A DNA stretch of 64,000 nucleotides from Glebionis coronaria (taxonomy: Eukaryota > Streptophyta > Magnoliopsida > Asterales > Asteraceae). Below are positions 25,988-42,001 of the stretch, one piece after another. The stretch covers positions 99,959,237 to 100,023,236 of the forward strand of contig CM046878.1 of NCBI GenBank assembly GCA_025667525.1. The letters run 5' to 3'. Position 1 is the first letter of the stretch, and the number at the start of each line of letters is the position of its first letter. The notes beneath the pieces were generated by a model. The model searched no databases. It was not told where the DNA came from and was given only the letters and a program-made list of their open reading frames with translations. Position numbers and translations under genes: made by a program.

Positions 25988-28900
25988 TATGCCTTGGCCG
26001 ATCTTGGTGCTAGCATTAACTTGATGCCACTTGCAATCTTCAAGTCGCTCAATCTTCCTAATCTTACTCCTTCACTAATGTCTATCGAGTTGGCCGACCA
26101 TTCCACGATTCGTGCATGTGGTTTGGCGGAAGACGTTTTTGTGAAAGTGGGGAAGTTCTACTATCCCGTAGAATTTATCGTTGTCGATATCCCCACGAAT
26201 CCTCAAGTTCCCCTTATTTTAGGTCGTTCGTTTTTAGATACGTCTATGGCTTTAATTGATGTGCATGCTAGAAAGATCACCTTACGTTTCAACGACGAGG
26301 AACTTGTTATAAACGCAACTCAAAATTCTCAACTTTCTCATGTTTATTCCGTTGCTACCATAAACCTCGTTGATATGATCGACGTGGTTTGCGAGGAATT
26401 TTCACAAGAAGTTTTAGGGTTTGGTGATGAAGAAACTAGTGGCAATCCCACTATGTTAGATCCAATTCTTGATAATTCGACACCAACCTTCACTCCTTTC
26501 GAAGGTGGTGGTTTTACGTTGGAAGAATGCAATGTTCCACGTACTTGTGATGAAGACCTCGACAATGATGAGGACTTCTCGATTATCAAGGATTTTCTAA
26601 ACGATTTCCTATTTCCTCCACCCGAGGAGGTTATGAGTATCGAGCCCAAATCTTCACTTGAGGAACCACCTATCCTTGAGTTGAAAGATTTACATCCTGA
26701 CCTCGAATATGTCTATTTGGAGGAGGGCGACAAGTTGCCGGTTATTATTGCGAAGGAACTTTCGAATGATGAAAAAACCGCACTTGTCGATGTTCTAAAG
26801 GATCACAAAGGGGCGATTGCGTGGAAGTTATCCGACATTAAGGGAATTGATCCCAAGTTTTGTACCCACAAAATTTTAATGGAGGAAGATTTCAAGCCCA
26901 CAATCCAAAGTCAAAGGAGGGTGAACCCCAAAATTCACGACGTCATCAAAAAGGAGGTCCTTAAACTCCTTGACGCGGGAATGATTTACCCTATTTCCGA
27001 TAGCCCTTGGGTGAGTCCTATTCATTGTGTCCCTAAAAAGGGAGGAATGACCGTTGTGCCAAACGATGCCAACGAGTTGATTCCCACTAGACTCGTGACC
27101 GGATGGAGAGTGTGCATTGACTATCGAAAGTTGAATGAAGCCACTCGAAAAGACCATTTTCCCTTGCCCTTCATGGACCAAATGTTGGAGCGTCTTGCGG
27201 GAAACGATTTCTATTGCTTTTTAGATGGTTTTTCCGGTTACTTCCAAATTCCCATCGATCCTCGTGATCAAGAAAAAACTACGTTTACGTGTCCATATGG
27301 AACGTTTGCCTATCGTAGAATGCCATTCGGACTTTGTAATGCACCGGGAACCTTTCAAAGGTGCATGATGGCTATTTTTCATGATATGATCGAGAAGACG
27401 ATGGAAGTCTTCATGGATGACTTTTCCGTGTTTGGTAATTCGTTCACTTCGTGTTTGTCGAACCTAGAGAGAATGTTAAAACGTTGTGAGGAAACCAACC
27501 TTGTGCTCAATTGGGAAAAGTGTCATTTTATGGTTAAGAGTGGAATCGTCTTAGGGCACAAGGTCTCGAAAGCGGGGATTGAGGTAGATCAAGCTAAGGT
27601 AGACGTCATCGCCAAATTACCTCATCCCAAAACCGTTAAGGGAGTTAGGAGTTTCCTAGGCCACGCGGGCTTTTATCGTCGATTCATCAAGGATTTTTCA
27701 AAGATTTCTCGACCCATTACACATCTTCTTGAAAAAGAGGCACGTTTTGTCTTTGACGAAGATTGTGTACGAGCCTTTGAGATCCTTAAGAGGAAACTTA
27801 CCGAAGCTCCCATTCTTGTTGCTCCCAATTGGAACCTCCCCTTTGAACTAATGTATGATGCTAGTGATTACGCTATAGGGGGCGTTTTGGGGCAACGTCA
27901 TGATAAGCATTTCTTGCCTATTCACTATGCTAGCAAGACGATGACCGAGGCTCAACTTAAATACACTACAACGGAAAAGGAGTTCCTTGCCGTGGTGTAT
28001 GCATTTGAGAAGTTCTGACCTTACCTCGTCTTGACAAAATGCATAGTGTATACGAACCATTCGGCTATTAAGTATCTTATGGCAAAGCAAGATGCTAAGC
28101 CGAGATTACTTCGTTGGATTCTCCTCCTTCAATAATTTGATCACAAAATCGTTGACAAAAAAGGAGCCGAGAATCTATCGGCCGATCATCTCTCTCGTTT
28201 GGAAGATCCTCACCAAAGTGTTTACGATCCCAAGGAAATCACCGAAACATTTCCGCTCGAGACACTTGGTGTAGTGAATTCTAAGCTTGATTCTTCCGCC
28301 CCATGGTTTGCGGATTTTGCAAATTACCATGCGGGTAACTTCATCATTAAGGGTATGACGACTCAAGAAAAACGAAAATTCTTTCGTGACGTCAAGTTCT
28401 ACTTTTGGAACGACCCTTACTTGTTTCGAACTTGTGCGGATCAAATCATCCGACGTTGTGTATTTGGCAGCGAAGCTTCTAACATCCTTAGAGCTTGCCA
28501 TGAGGGACCCACGGGTGGTCACCACGGTGTTAATCTCACGGCTAAGAAGGTGTTTGATGCCGGCTTCTTTTGGCCTACTATTTACCGAGATGCACAAGAT
28601 CTTGTGAAGTCGTGTGATGCATGCCAACGACAAGGAAAAGCCTCACAAAAAGATGAGATGCCACAAAATATCATCCAAGTGTGTGAGATCTTTGACGTTT
28701 GGGGTATAGACTTTATGGGGCCGTTCCCATCATCTCGTGGTGATAAGTACATCCTTATTGCGGTTGACTACCTATCTAAGTGGGTGGAGGCCAAAGCCTT
28801 GCCCACCAATGATGCTCGTGTGGTAGTTAAGTTCTTGAAAAGCTTGTTTTCTCGGTTTGGAACCCCTCGTGCTATCATAAGCGATCGTGGAACCCATTTT

Positions 28901-29590
28901 TGTATCGACCAATTTAAAAGGGTTCTAAGGAAATATGGGGTTACACATCGGCTTTCTACGACTTATCACCCACAAACGAGTGGGCAAGTCGAGGTTTCAA
29001 ACCGAGCGTTAAAGTGGATCTTGGAGAGATCCGTTGGGGAAAACCGACAAACTTGGTCGGATAAGTTGGACGATGCTTTATGGGCCTTTAGGACCGCTCA
29101 TAAGACACCCATTGGGTGCACTCCCTATAAGCTTGTGTATGGAAAGAATTGTCATTTGCCTATCGAGTTAGAACACAAGGCTTATTGGGCCCTAAAGCAT
29201 TGTAATGATGATATGGAGACCGCGGGAAAACACCGGAAAATGCAATTGAATGAATTGGATGAATTAAGGGATATTGCTTATGAAAATTCATTGATTTATA
29301 AAGAGAAAACTAAAAAGTTGCATGATTCAAAAATTAAAAACCGGGTTTTTAACATTGGGGATCAAGTTTTGCTTTTTAATTCAAGATTGAAAATCTTTTC
29401 CGGTAAATTGAAATCCCGTTGGTCCGGTCCATTCACCGTGACTCAAGTGTTTCCGTATGGGACCATCGAGCTAGCTCAAGATGATGGTCCTAACTTCAAG
29501 GTGAATGGACATAGATTGAAGCACTACTTTGGCGGGGAAGTTCCATCCTTGAACTACCTCGACCAAGTCACCTTCCCCAATGATAATTAG
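25988..29590 (+). pseudogene. pol: Element B pol: protease, RT, RNase H, integrase
   Basis: In the same frame as gag. Protease ALADLGASINLMP has its Asp codon at 26000. RT follows (CIDYRKLNEATRKDHFPLP, MPFGLCNAPGTFQ, catalytic FMDDFSVFG near 27410). RNase H follows (YDASDYAIGGVLG), then the integrase HHCC finger ([19 protein letters not shown]) and a DDE core ([28 protein letters not shown]). The stop is TAG at 29588. Only two further nonsense codons break it: TGA 28016-28018 and TAA 28133-28135. No shift is needed over 5.7 kb. In RNase H, YTNHSA has Asn where the family usually has a catalytic Asp, so activity is doubtful even apart from the stops. Confidence 0.94.
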
Positions 29591-31410
29591 TATTGAGGGG
29601 ATCGAGTCGAGCTCATGACTCGGTAATCAAAAACGAGGTGCCTCGTGGGGGAGTCCCATGCTTATCCTATGTACATATTATCGCTTTCTAATGTAGCTTA
29701 CGTGTGGGGATTTGTGCCCTTCCAACCTTTGTTCCGTGGTTGTTTGTGCATTGTGGTTTTTAGATCATGATCTTCACGATTGGAGCCTCTCGTGTTCGTT
29801 TTATGGGAGCACTCGATCGTTTGCTTTGAAGACATTTATCAATATCCATGATATATCCTTGATTGTTCTAACCTTAGGTTTTTAGCACACTTCATAAACG
29901 GCTATTAATTTTATGGTTACACCCTTTCCATGCTAGATTAGGCATTCGACTACGTCTCTAGTATGGGGGTGTTTGCACCCCTAGACTCGAAACATTGAGG
30001 ACAATGTTTAACTTTAGTATGGGGGGGGGGGTGAATAGATACTTGCCTTGCCAAACCTTCACGCTTTCCAAAGTTTGTCTTTTTGTTTATCGTTTTTGTT
30101 GCAAAATAAGGCTAAAAATGGCCAAATTTTAAATTTTTCTCATGTTTTATAAGTGTTTGAAGACACGAATATAGATTTTCCGATGGCGAGAATAAGAGTA
30201 ATTTTTGACTCGACCGTGCGTGTTGAGCACTTAGCTTTGGTTCCTTAACTACACATTTGGCTAAGTCTCTTAAATGAGGACGAGAAATGATAGAGTTAAC
30301 TATAAGTTACTATGCTAAACATAGAGTACTCGTATTCTTTCAAAAACTCATGTGTTCTTGTTATTTGCTTATTCTCCCTTTGCTTGTAAATATTTTTTGC
30401 TTAATAAATATTGACTTAGCGGTTTAGTTAGGATTGTTGGGTTTATAGTCTTTTCTAGTAGCTTCCGTGTAATTAAATTGGGAAGACATTAAGGTATCAC
30501 AAGCGTCACGGTTTTGAAGTATTGGCAACCCGAATAATCGAAAGCGTCACCCAATAATAAGATTTCAAGTGCTCACCTAAATCAAGCAAACAATTTGAAG
30601 CCCCACAAGGCCGAAAAATCTATGCAAAATTGAAAGTGAATCAAGCCTTAATCTTCGAAGTTTTAAAGATCCAAAATTTGCTTTAGCGTGAGGATATACG
30701 TCTTTGGCTAATAAAACCACCGATGAGGCGGATAATAAAAGGCAAGGCAAGACCGAAGTCATAATAAAAGCTTCATGGCGAAGTTGAATAAAAGATGGAG
30801 GTAAACCAAAGATAATAAGGCCCTTCCGTTAGGGGGCGTATAAAAGTCTTGGTAATAAGTCTCATGTTCAAAACCGTTATAAAACCGTGTTTATCGATTC
30901 TTCTTGTCAACTTAATTTTTTAACATCGTTGTCTATTAGGAGGGGTTATTGATTTGATGGTCTTAGTTACACCGTTAGGACTCTATTTTTAGACCTAAAT
31001 CTCTATTATCGCATAAGTCAAACAATGTATCTTCGTGAAACATTTAAGACAAAATAAAATATAAGAGATACAACTTAGGAATAATGGGAGGATAAGTACG
31101 TGATTAGGGCATATGAGTAGTGTTAGCATTACTAACTTATAATGACAATGATCTCGTTGCACGCTTAGCATGGAATTAAGGTGAAAATCGAGGACGATGA
31201 AATTATTTCTAACGAAGCATTCACGTGTTCTTATTCTATGAACCTAAAAGTCCCATTTTGCGATGAAAATCATACATTATGTCTAAAACACAAGTAGTAG
31301 TAATAGTAGTAGTGTAGCTAGTTTATCGTTCAATAAAAGTGAATAAAAATGAATTTTGGAGATGCTACGATACTTTATTCTAGCATTGCGTGAGGGCACG
31401 ACAATGGTTT
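29591..31410 (+). other. Non-coding tail of element B (env position, no env frame)
   Basis: A 1.8-kb region between pol and the PPT. In Athila elements this space can hold an env-like ORF; here no frame supports one. The first 65 bases (GATCGAGTCGAGCTCATGAC and on) and a block at 29991-30031 (ACATTGAGGACAATGTTT then TAGTATGGGGG) match the tail of element C. The latter resembles a second, internal polypurine tract. Confidence 0.75.
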
Positions 31411-31422
31411 AGTATGGGGGAG
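31411..31422 (+). other. Polypurine tract of element B
   Basis: AGTATGGGGGAG directly abuts the 3' LTR, the expected plus-strand primer site for Athila-type elements. Nearly the same string stands at 30018 and 29960, so the element carries internal look-alikes. Confidence 0.85.
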
Positions 31423-34400
31423 TGATGAGACTGCTTTTATACATAGTCTCATCGTCCAAATAGGGCTTAAAATGCATTAAATATCATCAAAATACCCAAA
31501 TATATGCTTGTGTTTGTTGCTTGTGTATTTTAGGTACGGGTATTGAGAAAATGACAAAAGTTCACAAGAATCAGTCAAAAACGAACACGGGAAACGAAGC
31601 CGCACGATGAACCAAGCCCTAATGAAGAATTTTCCAAAGAAAGTCCTTGAAGATTTGAAGAATTATGAAGTTTGGTCCTCCAATATGGAAGAATTGACAC
31701 TTTATACCCTTGTATCTTCATAATTACAAGTTTGGTCCCTAAAGTTTGTCAAAATTACAAAAAGGACCCTTAACTTTGAAGAATTGGCAAATTTAGTCCC
31801 TCAACAAAACTAAATTGTCAATATTGGTCCTCCAAGAAGTCAACAAACAAGTCAAAACCTTGAATTATCAAGAATGTTACAAGAACAGCCCTTGAAGCTT
31901 GAAGAAATTACATTTCAAGTCCTTGTTTTAAGTTTGAAAAGTAATTGTGCCATTTTTGACAAGTTTGCCAAAGTAATTATCAAAGGAAATGAGATTGTGC
32001 TGATTATATACAAAGTGAAGGAAAAGTGATACTTGGGGGGCCATTTCTGTCAAACACACCAACTCTCCCCAGCCAATAGAACCACCATGTCACCCCATTC
32101 CACCACTCACATTCCTACACCTCATCTCACCCTCCACGTCCGCTTTCCACCCACACCATTTAACTTAATTAATCCCTTCCCTCCAAACACGTTTTTAAAT
32201 TAATCTTTCCCCCAAAATGGATTAAACCTGTTCTAATCACCCACATAAACCCTAATATCCCCAGAACCAATTAACTATAAATCAAAGGGTTTTTGACCCA
32301 GCTTTTCCAGATGGATAATTAAGGTTTATGTCACCAAAACCCACATCCCAAATCCACCCCAGACACACCCATGTGACCCCGCAAGATTCCCCACAAACGT
32401 CCCTTTCTTCACAAAACCCCAAAGGGACAGGATAAATGTCCAGGATTGCATTACTTGGTCCCCAAGACCATTTGGACGTCTTTGATCAACAAACAACAGC
32501 TGTATCCATCAAGATCATCACATGGCATCATTTGACTGAAAATTCAAATTTCATCCAAGGGCTTTTCTAGAAATCCACTTAACTAGGGTTTTCACATTCT
32601 AGATAGTTCTGTAGTCCATTATATAAGGACGTATAGGCTTTCATTTGTTTTTGTTCCTGATTTTTTTTCCTTGGTCACAACTTGTAATACCCGTTTTGTT
32701 ATTGAATGAAACTTGGTTTAGTACTGTTGACGAAAAAGATTCAGGCTCCACTCTTAATTACTGCTGTTTGATTATTGATTGTTTGTTTAATTTTTAAGTT
32801 TTTAAAATTCAGTTTTGTTTTCAAAGTTTCTGAAAAAAGGTGTTGGTTTGGTAAAATCTTGTTTCAAGTTTGGTTTTCCAAGGTTGGAATTTGTTTTGTT
32901 AAGTGTTTGAGAAAGGAAGTTGTTTGTGAAGATTATTTGTGAAAAGGTGTTAAAAGTTTCAAAAAATCAGAAATTGCATATTGCTTGTTCTTCATTTGTT
33001 CTTAGCAGGATCACATGGAAGACTTGATCTTTGTCCAAGAGTACTGCACAGAACCGAGTCTGTTAGGAGGTGGCATAGCAGCCATTGTTGGGCCTGGATG
33101 TAGGTCCAACAAGGTAAAATCCCTTGTTCCATTTTCAGTTTTCAAAATTATGAGATTTATGTGATTTGAATGAAAGTTGTTCATTTGTTTGTTTAAGTGT
33201 TTGAGTTTGCTCGTGTTAGGTCTTAATGCATGTTAGATTAAGGTTTAGTCAGCATTGGTGTGATTTGAAAGCATTTGATTTGTTAAAATCTTGATTTTCA
33301 GTTTAAAGGGGTGTTTGGATTAGGGCTTAACATGGTTTAAACGTTTTAAATCTTGCTTGAAATCCTGTTTTCTTCACTCAATATAGTATCAATAGGTTGT
33401 ATGCTAGCTTAGATTTCAGTTTGGCAGGTTTTAAAACACTTTTGCATGTTAAAAAATGGCCATTATAGCATAAATTCAGTAAGTCTCATTTCTGCCAGTT
33501 TTAATTGATATTTGTTTACCAAATCTTGTAAACTGTTAAGAGATAGGTCTTTTTAGGATTTAATATTGCTTATTTGTCATTTGGTTGGATTATTTGCAAG
33601 TTCTTAGCATTTGAAATCCACATTTGTGCAAGTATTTAAAGTCAACTGTTCATCAGAAAGTACATGTCCTTAATCAGTAACTTGTGGTGCTATTTGTGAA
33701 GATTTTTGTGAAATACTTGCTTGTTTTTTGTGTGTAACCTGACTCCTTATACTCAACTGAGTATAAGGGTGCCTTATTGTCCATAATAAGCTTTCCTAAG
33801 ATTATTGATTTTCTGAACAAAATTAACACTACCAGTGGGAACTCCTTTCCCACTGCTAGTTCACTTGTTTCCACTGCTAAGCAAACAGACAAAAGTCTGT
33901 CACATGTCACTATCAGATTTTGATTTTTTTTGTCTTTAGTGGGTGAAATTAGGAATTAGACTTTGATTTTTGTGTCATTATTTTTCTTATTTATTTTGTG
34001 ATGTTTCAGTTTAATTAAATTTTTATTACTGTTCATTTGCTATTTTTTAGGTTTTATAACATTTTTAATACTTTTTAATATTTATGTTTTTGTTTTTTAG
34101 TGCCAAAAATTGGTATTTTTTAGTTTTAATAATTTTCATAGATTTAGAAAAATAATTTAAGATTTTTGATTTAAAAATATTCTACTGTTCATCTTTTTAT
34201 TATTTTTTATAATTAAATTAGTTTAATTAGGGTTTTTATTAAACTGTTTTTGTCTTTTAGTGGTAAATTTAATATTTTTCAAACTTTTTCAATTTTCTAC
34301 TGTTCATTAGAGTAAAATAGGATTTTTAAGATTGGTAAATTATTTTTAGCATTATTTTATTAGTTTTATAATTATTTTGGTTTAAAAATAGTTTTAAGTG

Positions 34401-34933
34401 ATTTAAAAATAGAAAAATAGTTTTCAAAAATTAAGAAAAATACTTTTTAGTCTTTAGATAATATAAGTGAGTTATTTGTTCAATAAAATAATATTTTGGA
34501 CATTTTGATTAATTATATTTAATTTTAGGGCTTTAATTAGCATTTAAAATTGAATATTTAATTAATAAAAGGTTTTAAAATATTTTTATTGGATTTTTTA
34601 TTCTTATTTATATTATTTTAGACTACTTTTAGCTTTTAATTAATTTTTAGGTTTAAAATTTTAAATTTTGTAGTTTTTTACGGTTTTACGTGATCGTCTT
34701 TTTCGTCGTAGTTTAATCCGTCTTCGTAACCGTCATTCTCTTCTAATCCTATTTCTTTCTTTCTTTTTCAATCATATAATCACAAATCAAAATCATCTCT
34801 TAACACAACGCACTAGCCTCCTCGAGAACGAACTCACTTTTAGGGTCATTCACACACGGTTTTCCTAAATCGTCGTGCATACTTGCCCTATTTTACCTCC
34901 TTTTCCTAAAGGTGTGTAAAAACACTACAATCA
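31423..34933 (+). repeat. 3' LTR of element B
   Basis: The partner of 19574-23099, 15 bases shorter through small indels, with a TATA box at 32620-32626. It ends ACAATCA and is followed at once by the second GTCCT target copy and the interrupted pol frame of element A. Confidence 0.93.
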
Positions 34934-36631
34934 GTCCTTGATTTGTTTCTTCTCTGGTTCGTCTTCCTTACCTGCTTGAGAAATATGTGCTAAAAAGATA
35001 GGACATCCTTTCAGTACGTACTTCTGGACTTTGGTGCATGAGATGACACTTATTCTAGTATCAGTCCTGTCCAAATTTTCTTCTCCTCGTACAATCAAGT
35101 TTTCTTTCCCCCACGATATACGGACTAGCTTTTCGTCACACACAATGGTTGCGTGATATTTTGCTAAGCACTCCATACCGATGATCATGTCGAAACTACC
35201 AAGATTCACTGGGATTAGATTGATATCAAAGGGGTGGTCCAAAAGGTTTAGGGTACAACCCCTTAGAGCATTGGTTTCGATGGTTTTGTCGTCGGCTAAT
35301 TCGACTCTGTAACAGTTGTCTAACTGGGTAGAGATGATGTGTAGTAAATTGCTAAACGCGGTAGATATGAAACTCCTATCAGCTCCGGTATCAAACAAAA
35401 TGGATGCATATAGATTGTTCAAAAGAAACGTACTGGTAACCACATTAGAGTCGGTCCTGGTGTCTCCTATCACGTAAACTCTGGCTGGTGCTCCTCCTCC
35501 ATTTCCGTTCTTGCTTGCTTTCTTCGGGCAGTCGGGTCGGATATGTCCGGCTTCTCCACAATCATAGCAACGAACCTCCTTCCGTTTCCCATCATTTTCT
35601 CTTATGGGAGGACGATTTCCCTGCTGTCTGTTGCCATGGAAGTTCTGGCCATTCCCATTGCTGGGCCTGAAGGTGGTGCTAGAATTGTTTCTATTAGCAT
35701 AAACATAGGCATTGCTTTGTCCGGGCCTTTGGCAGTATGCGTCACTATAGTGGTGGAAATTGCACTTAGGACACTTAGGCTTGCTGCCCACACATGGAGG
35801 TGATCCTGAGAAAGTAGCACTATAAATCTGCCCTGAGTTCTGCCTCTTTGGTTGGGTCTGGTGATGATTACGGGAGTTCTCATCGGCTTTCCTCTTGTGC
35901 TCGGACTGTTTGATTGCATGATCAGGTCCTCGTTTATCCATCAGTTCAGTGGCGAACTCGATGGCACTCTCGATTGTAGTGGGTCGAGATGCTAGCACAC
36001 TGTCGTGAACAAACTCTGGAAGTCCACTAACATACTTCTTAATCTTGTCCTTCCCCCCAGGAAACATCCTGGTACACATCAAGGTCAATTCCTGAAACCT
36101 CTGGTTGTAGGCTGTGATGTCATAGTTGATGCACTTAAGATTCTATAATTCAATATCCAGCTTCTTGATTTCACCGTGAGGACAATACTTCCCGGTCAGT
36201 CTTTCTTTTAGTGCAGTCCAAGTCATCCCATAGGCATTATCATGCCCTATGGTAGCAATCAGTGAATTCCACCAAGTGAGAGCGTGTTCCAGTAGTATAC
36301 AGGTAGCAAACTTTACCTTGTTTTCCTCCGTACAATCACTAATACGGAACACAGTCTCGGTTCTCTCGAACCATTGCATGAGCTCAACTACCCTTTCTTT
36401 GTCTTTGAAGTAGCTGGGCTTGCATTTTAGGAAGTCAGGGTAAGTACACCCTCTGGTAACTCGGTCTATAGCATTGGAGTTATGGCTGTCGCCTTAGTTC
36501 CCGCTGGGATGTGTTTCCCTGGCGGCTAGGGCGTCAGCGATGCCTTGACCGATAAACACTATAAGTTTTGCTTCCGAAATAGTCGCAGTGAGAGCAGCTT
36601 CGGGATTCTGTCGAGTGACTCTTTGTGCCAT
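34934..36631 (-). pseudogene. gag: Element A gag and protease (broken)
   Basis: Read leftward from ATG at 36631. Early residues are MAQRVTRQNPEAAL. The capsid core follows (CTYPDFLKCKPSYF, WFERTETVFRISDCT, HALTWWNSLIATIGHD, LKERLTGKYCPHGEI, YNQRFQELTLMCTRMFP, GLPEFVHDSVLASRP). A knuckle-like C-x2-C-NFHHYSDAYC comes next, then a clear zinc knuckle CYDCGEAGHIRPDC. Protease follows with ILFDTGADRSFIS near 35400 and IIGMECLAKYHA. The frame reaches the B insertion site at IKD and resumes at 19573. In-frame stops lie near 36495 and 36144 (where related proteins have Trp). The wording matches the gag type I remember from Asteraceae chromoviruses. Confidence 0.92.
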
Positions 36632-37033
36632 TTTTCTATAATACACAAGGATGAGATTTTATTAACTGATCAATATGATGGTTATATTAAACTGCATGGA
36701 AAATGTATGCATAGAATTCACAACAAATTATATAACCTGTCAAAAGTTCATAATAATATAAGTACAACAGGTAATAGAGTACTGTTGGTACAAGTCATTT
36801 CTGGCAAAATAACAATATCATATACGTACAACCGATCTAGACAGGGATACAACATGCCTGTCTGAAATAGTGGTACAAGTGTTTATAGTACAACAAAAGA
36901 TAACCTACCTACTATGGTTAGGTGTTAATGATAGGAATACAACTGAAAAAGGAAAATAAGAGATACAGTACAAAAGTCCTGAATCATGCGAGCTGAGATG
37001 CAACTCAATGCTTGACATGATATACAAAGATAT
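36632..37033 (-). other. Spacer between the extra ORF and gag in element A
   Basis: About 400 bases without a supported frame on the coding strand. It may contain an intron or simply be untranslated spacer; I see no decisive splice pair. Confidence 0.5.
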
Positions 37034-37903
37034 CTATCCTACACTAGTGTGACTGTCTGTAGGTGCGCCTGGTCCAGCTGGTGGTATGGGTGCCTGAGCA
37101 TCCTCCATCATGATCAAGGCGTCTCTGGTATCCCTAGAAAGTCGGAGAGCCTCCAATAGCTAAATCTGACAAGCAGTGTCGGTGCTCCTCAGATAGTCAG
37201 TCTCTGCAATCGTCCCCTGATGACGAATCTAGGCTAAGTCGAAGAAGATCCTGAAAGTCTCCTCCTGGGTTAATACAACAGTGTGGGTCTCGTTATGATG
37301 ACCCTCAAGAGATGATAGGCGATGACGGAGAGTAGATTTCTCCTCGAGTAGCCACAACAGGTTGTTCTGGACAGTCATCCAAGAACCCTGTGCAGCCTGT
37401 GACTCAGCAGCCACTGACCAGTAGAGAGAATCCATCCTCTGCTGGAGCACAGCATGTCACTACTGGTCCGCGTGTAGCAGTGCGTGGATAAGAGCAGTAT
37501 CATGTGCATGTCTAGAAAATAGCGCGTCAATCTGCGTCTGCATAGTGTCAAGTCTAGCCTGCCCGGCTCTTGAACCTTCTCTTATCTCAAAAGTGGAGAC
37601 AGGAGTAAAGGTGTGCCTCCTCTTGCGAGGTGGCAAATCTTTAGTGGGGTAAGTATGAAGAGTAGAGAGTGGTGGTAGAGGTGGTAGAGTGGGTACAACC
37701 TGGTCTGGTTCCCTAGGTGGGGAAACAGGTACGATTGGTGGCGATAGAGTAGGAGAATCAGTCAACACGATAACTCCCTCTGTCGGGTGGTCTCGGGACT
37801 CTGTGTCTGAGTCAAGTCCGTGTAGTACGGATGTCGGTGATACGGGTGCAGCAACAGGAGTCATGAGAGCGTTGAATGTAGTCACGATAGTCGACGACGT
37901 CAT
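37034..37903 (-). pseudogene. Element A extra 5' ORF: Pro-rich, basic patch, coiled-coil-like
   Basis: Read leftward from ATG 37903 (MTSSTIVTTFNALM) to TAG 37034, about 289 codons in one frame. The first third is Ser/Thr/Pro-rich and acidic. A basic patch PPRKRRHTF follows, then STFEIREGSRAGQARLD, then a long region with heptad-like Leu/Ile/Met spacing (ARLDTMQTQIDALF, LLWLLEEKSTLRHRLSSLEG). The end is Pro/Gly/Ala-rich. Two adjacent stops near 37455, and single stops near 37226 and 37160, interrupt it. The order PPRKR, G-S-R, coiled coil matches proteins I recall preceding gag in Asteraceae chromoviruses. The function is unknown; the basic patch could be a nuclear or nucleic-acid signal (inference). 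Confidence 0.6.
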
Positions 37904-38234
37904 GATAATATGAAAATAATAGCATTTCAAAGTTGAGTAAGTATTAGCTTACACAATTCAAAAAGTTTTCAAAAGATGCATGTGCGATGCTTAAGTATGC
38001 ATGCAGCAATGTAATTAAAATTACGTAGGTACTTAGTTAATCATATAGCAAAAGCTATATATCAATGCACAGTTAGCTCACACAATATGTATGCTCTATA
38101 TGTGTATGCCTAATTATAAGGGTTCCCCAAAAATCAAAATTTTGTAAATATTGATTTTTAAATTTAGTTGTAGTCTAGTTATAAATTTTTAGTATTTAAA
38201 AATTTTAGTTTTAGATCTGGTTCTCTATAACTAT
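37904..38234 (-). other. Leader of element A
   Basis: About 330 bases between PBS and the first ATG. AT-rich, no coding seen. Confidence 0.6.
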
Positions 38235-38248
38235 GCGCTCTTATACCA
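38235..38248 (-). other. Primer binding site of element A (tRNA-iMet type)
   Basis: The minus strand reads TGGTATAAGAGCGC, four bases inside the 5' LTR edge. It is a one-to-two-base variant of the usual TGGTATCAGAGC, consistent with chromovirus priming. Confidence 0.75.
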
Positions 38249-38252
38249 TTTC

Positions 38253-42001
<3,749 letters not shown>

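Larger units (their letters stand above)
19574..34933 (+). mobile_element. Element B: Athila-type Ty3/gypsy element
   Basis: It is flanked by a perfect target duplication GTCCT (19569-19573 and 34934-34938) inside pol of element A. Its LTRs are 19574-23099 (3526 bp) and 31423-34933 (3511 bp), starting TGATGAGACTGC and ending ACAATCA. Order: LTR, tRNA-Asp-like PBS, leader, gag, protease, RT, RNase H, integrase, a 1.8-kb non-coding tail, PPT, LTR. The gag style, the PBS and the long tail are Athila-like; no env-like frame is present. Hand comparison of the first 1.1 kb of the LTRs gave roughly a dozen substitutions, so this is the youngest element here. Confidence 0.94.

Noticed and set aside
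29591..31410. An env-like gene in the Athila tail
   Set aside because: No frame longer than about 60 codons and no membrane or signal segments in sequence.
19574..34933. Endogenous pararetrovirus
   Set aside because: LTRs, TSD, PPT and an integrase core are present and no movement-protein region is seen, so this is an LTR retrotransposon.
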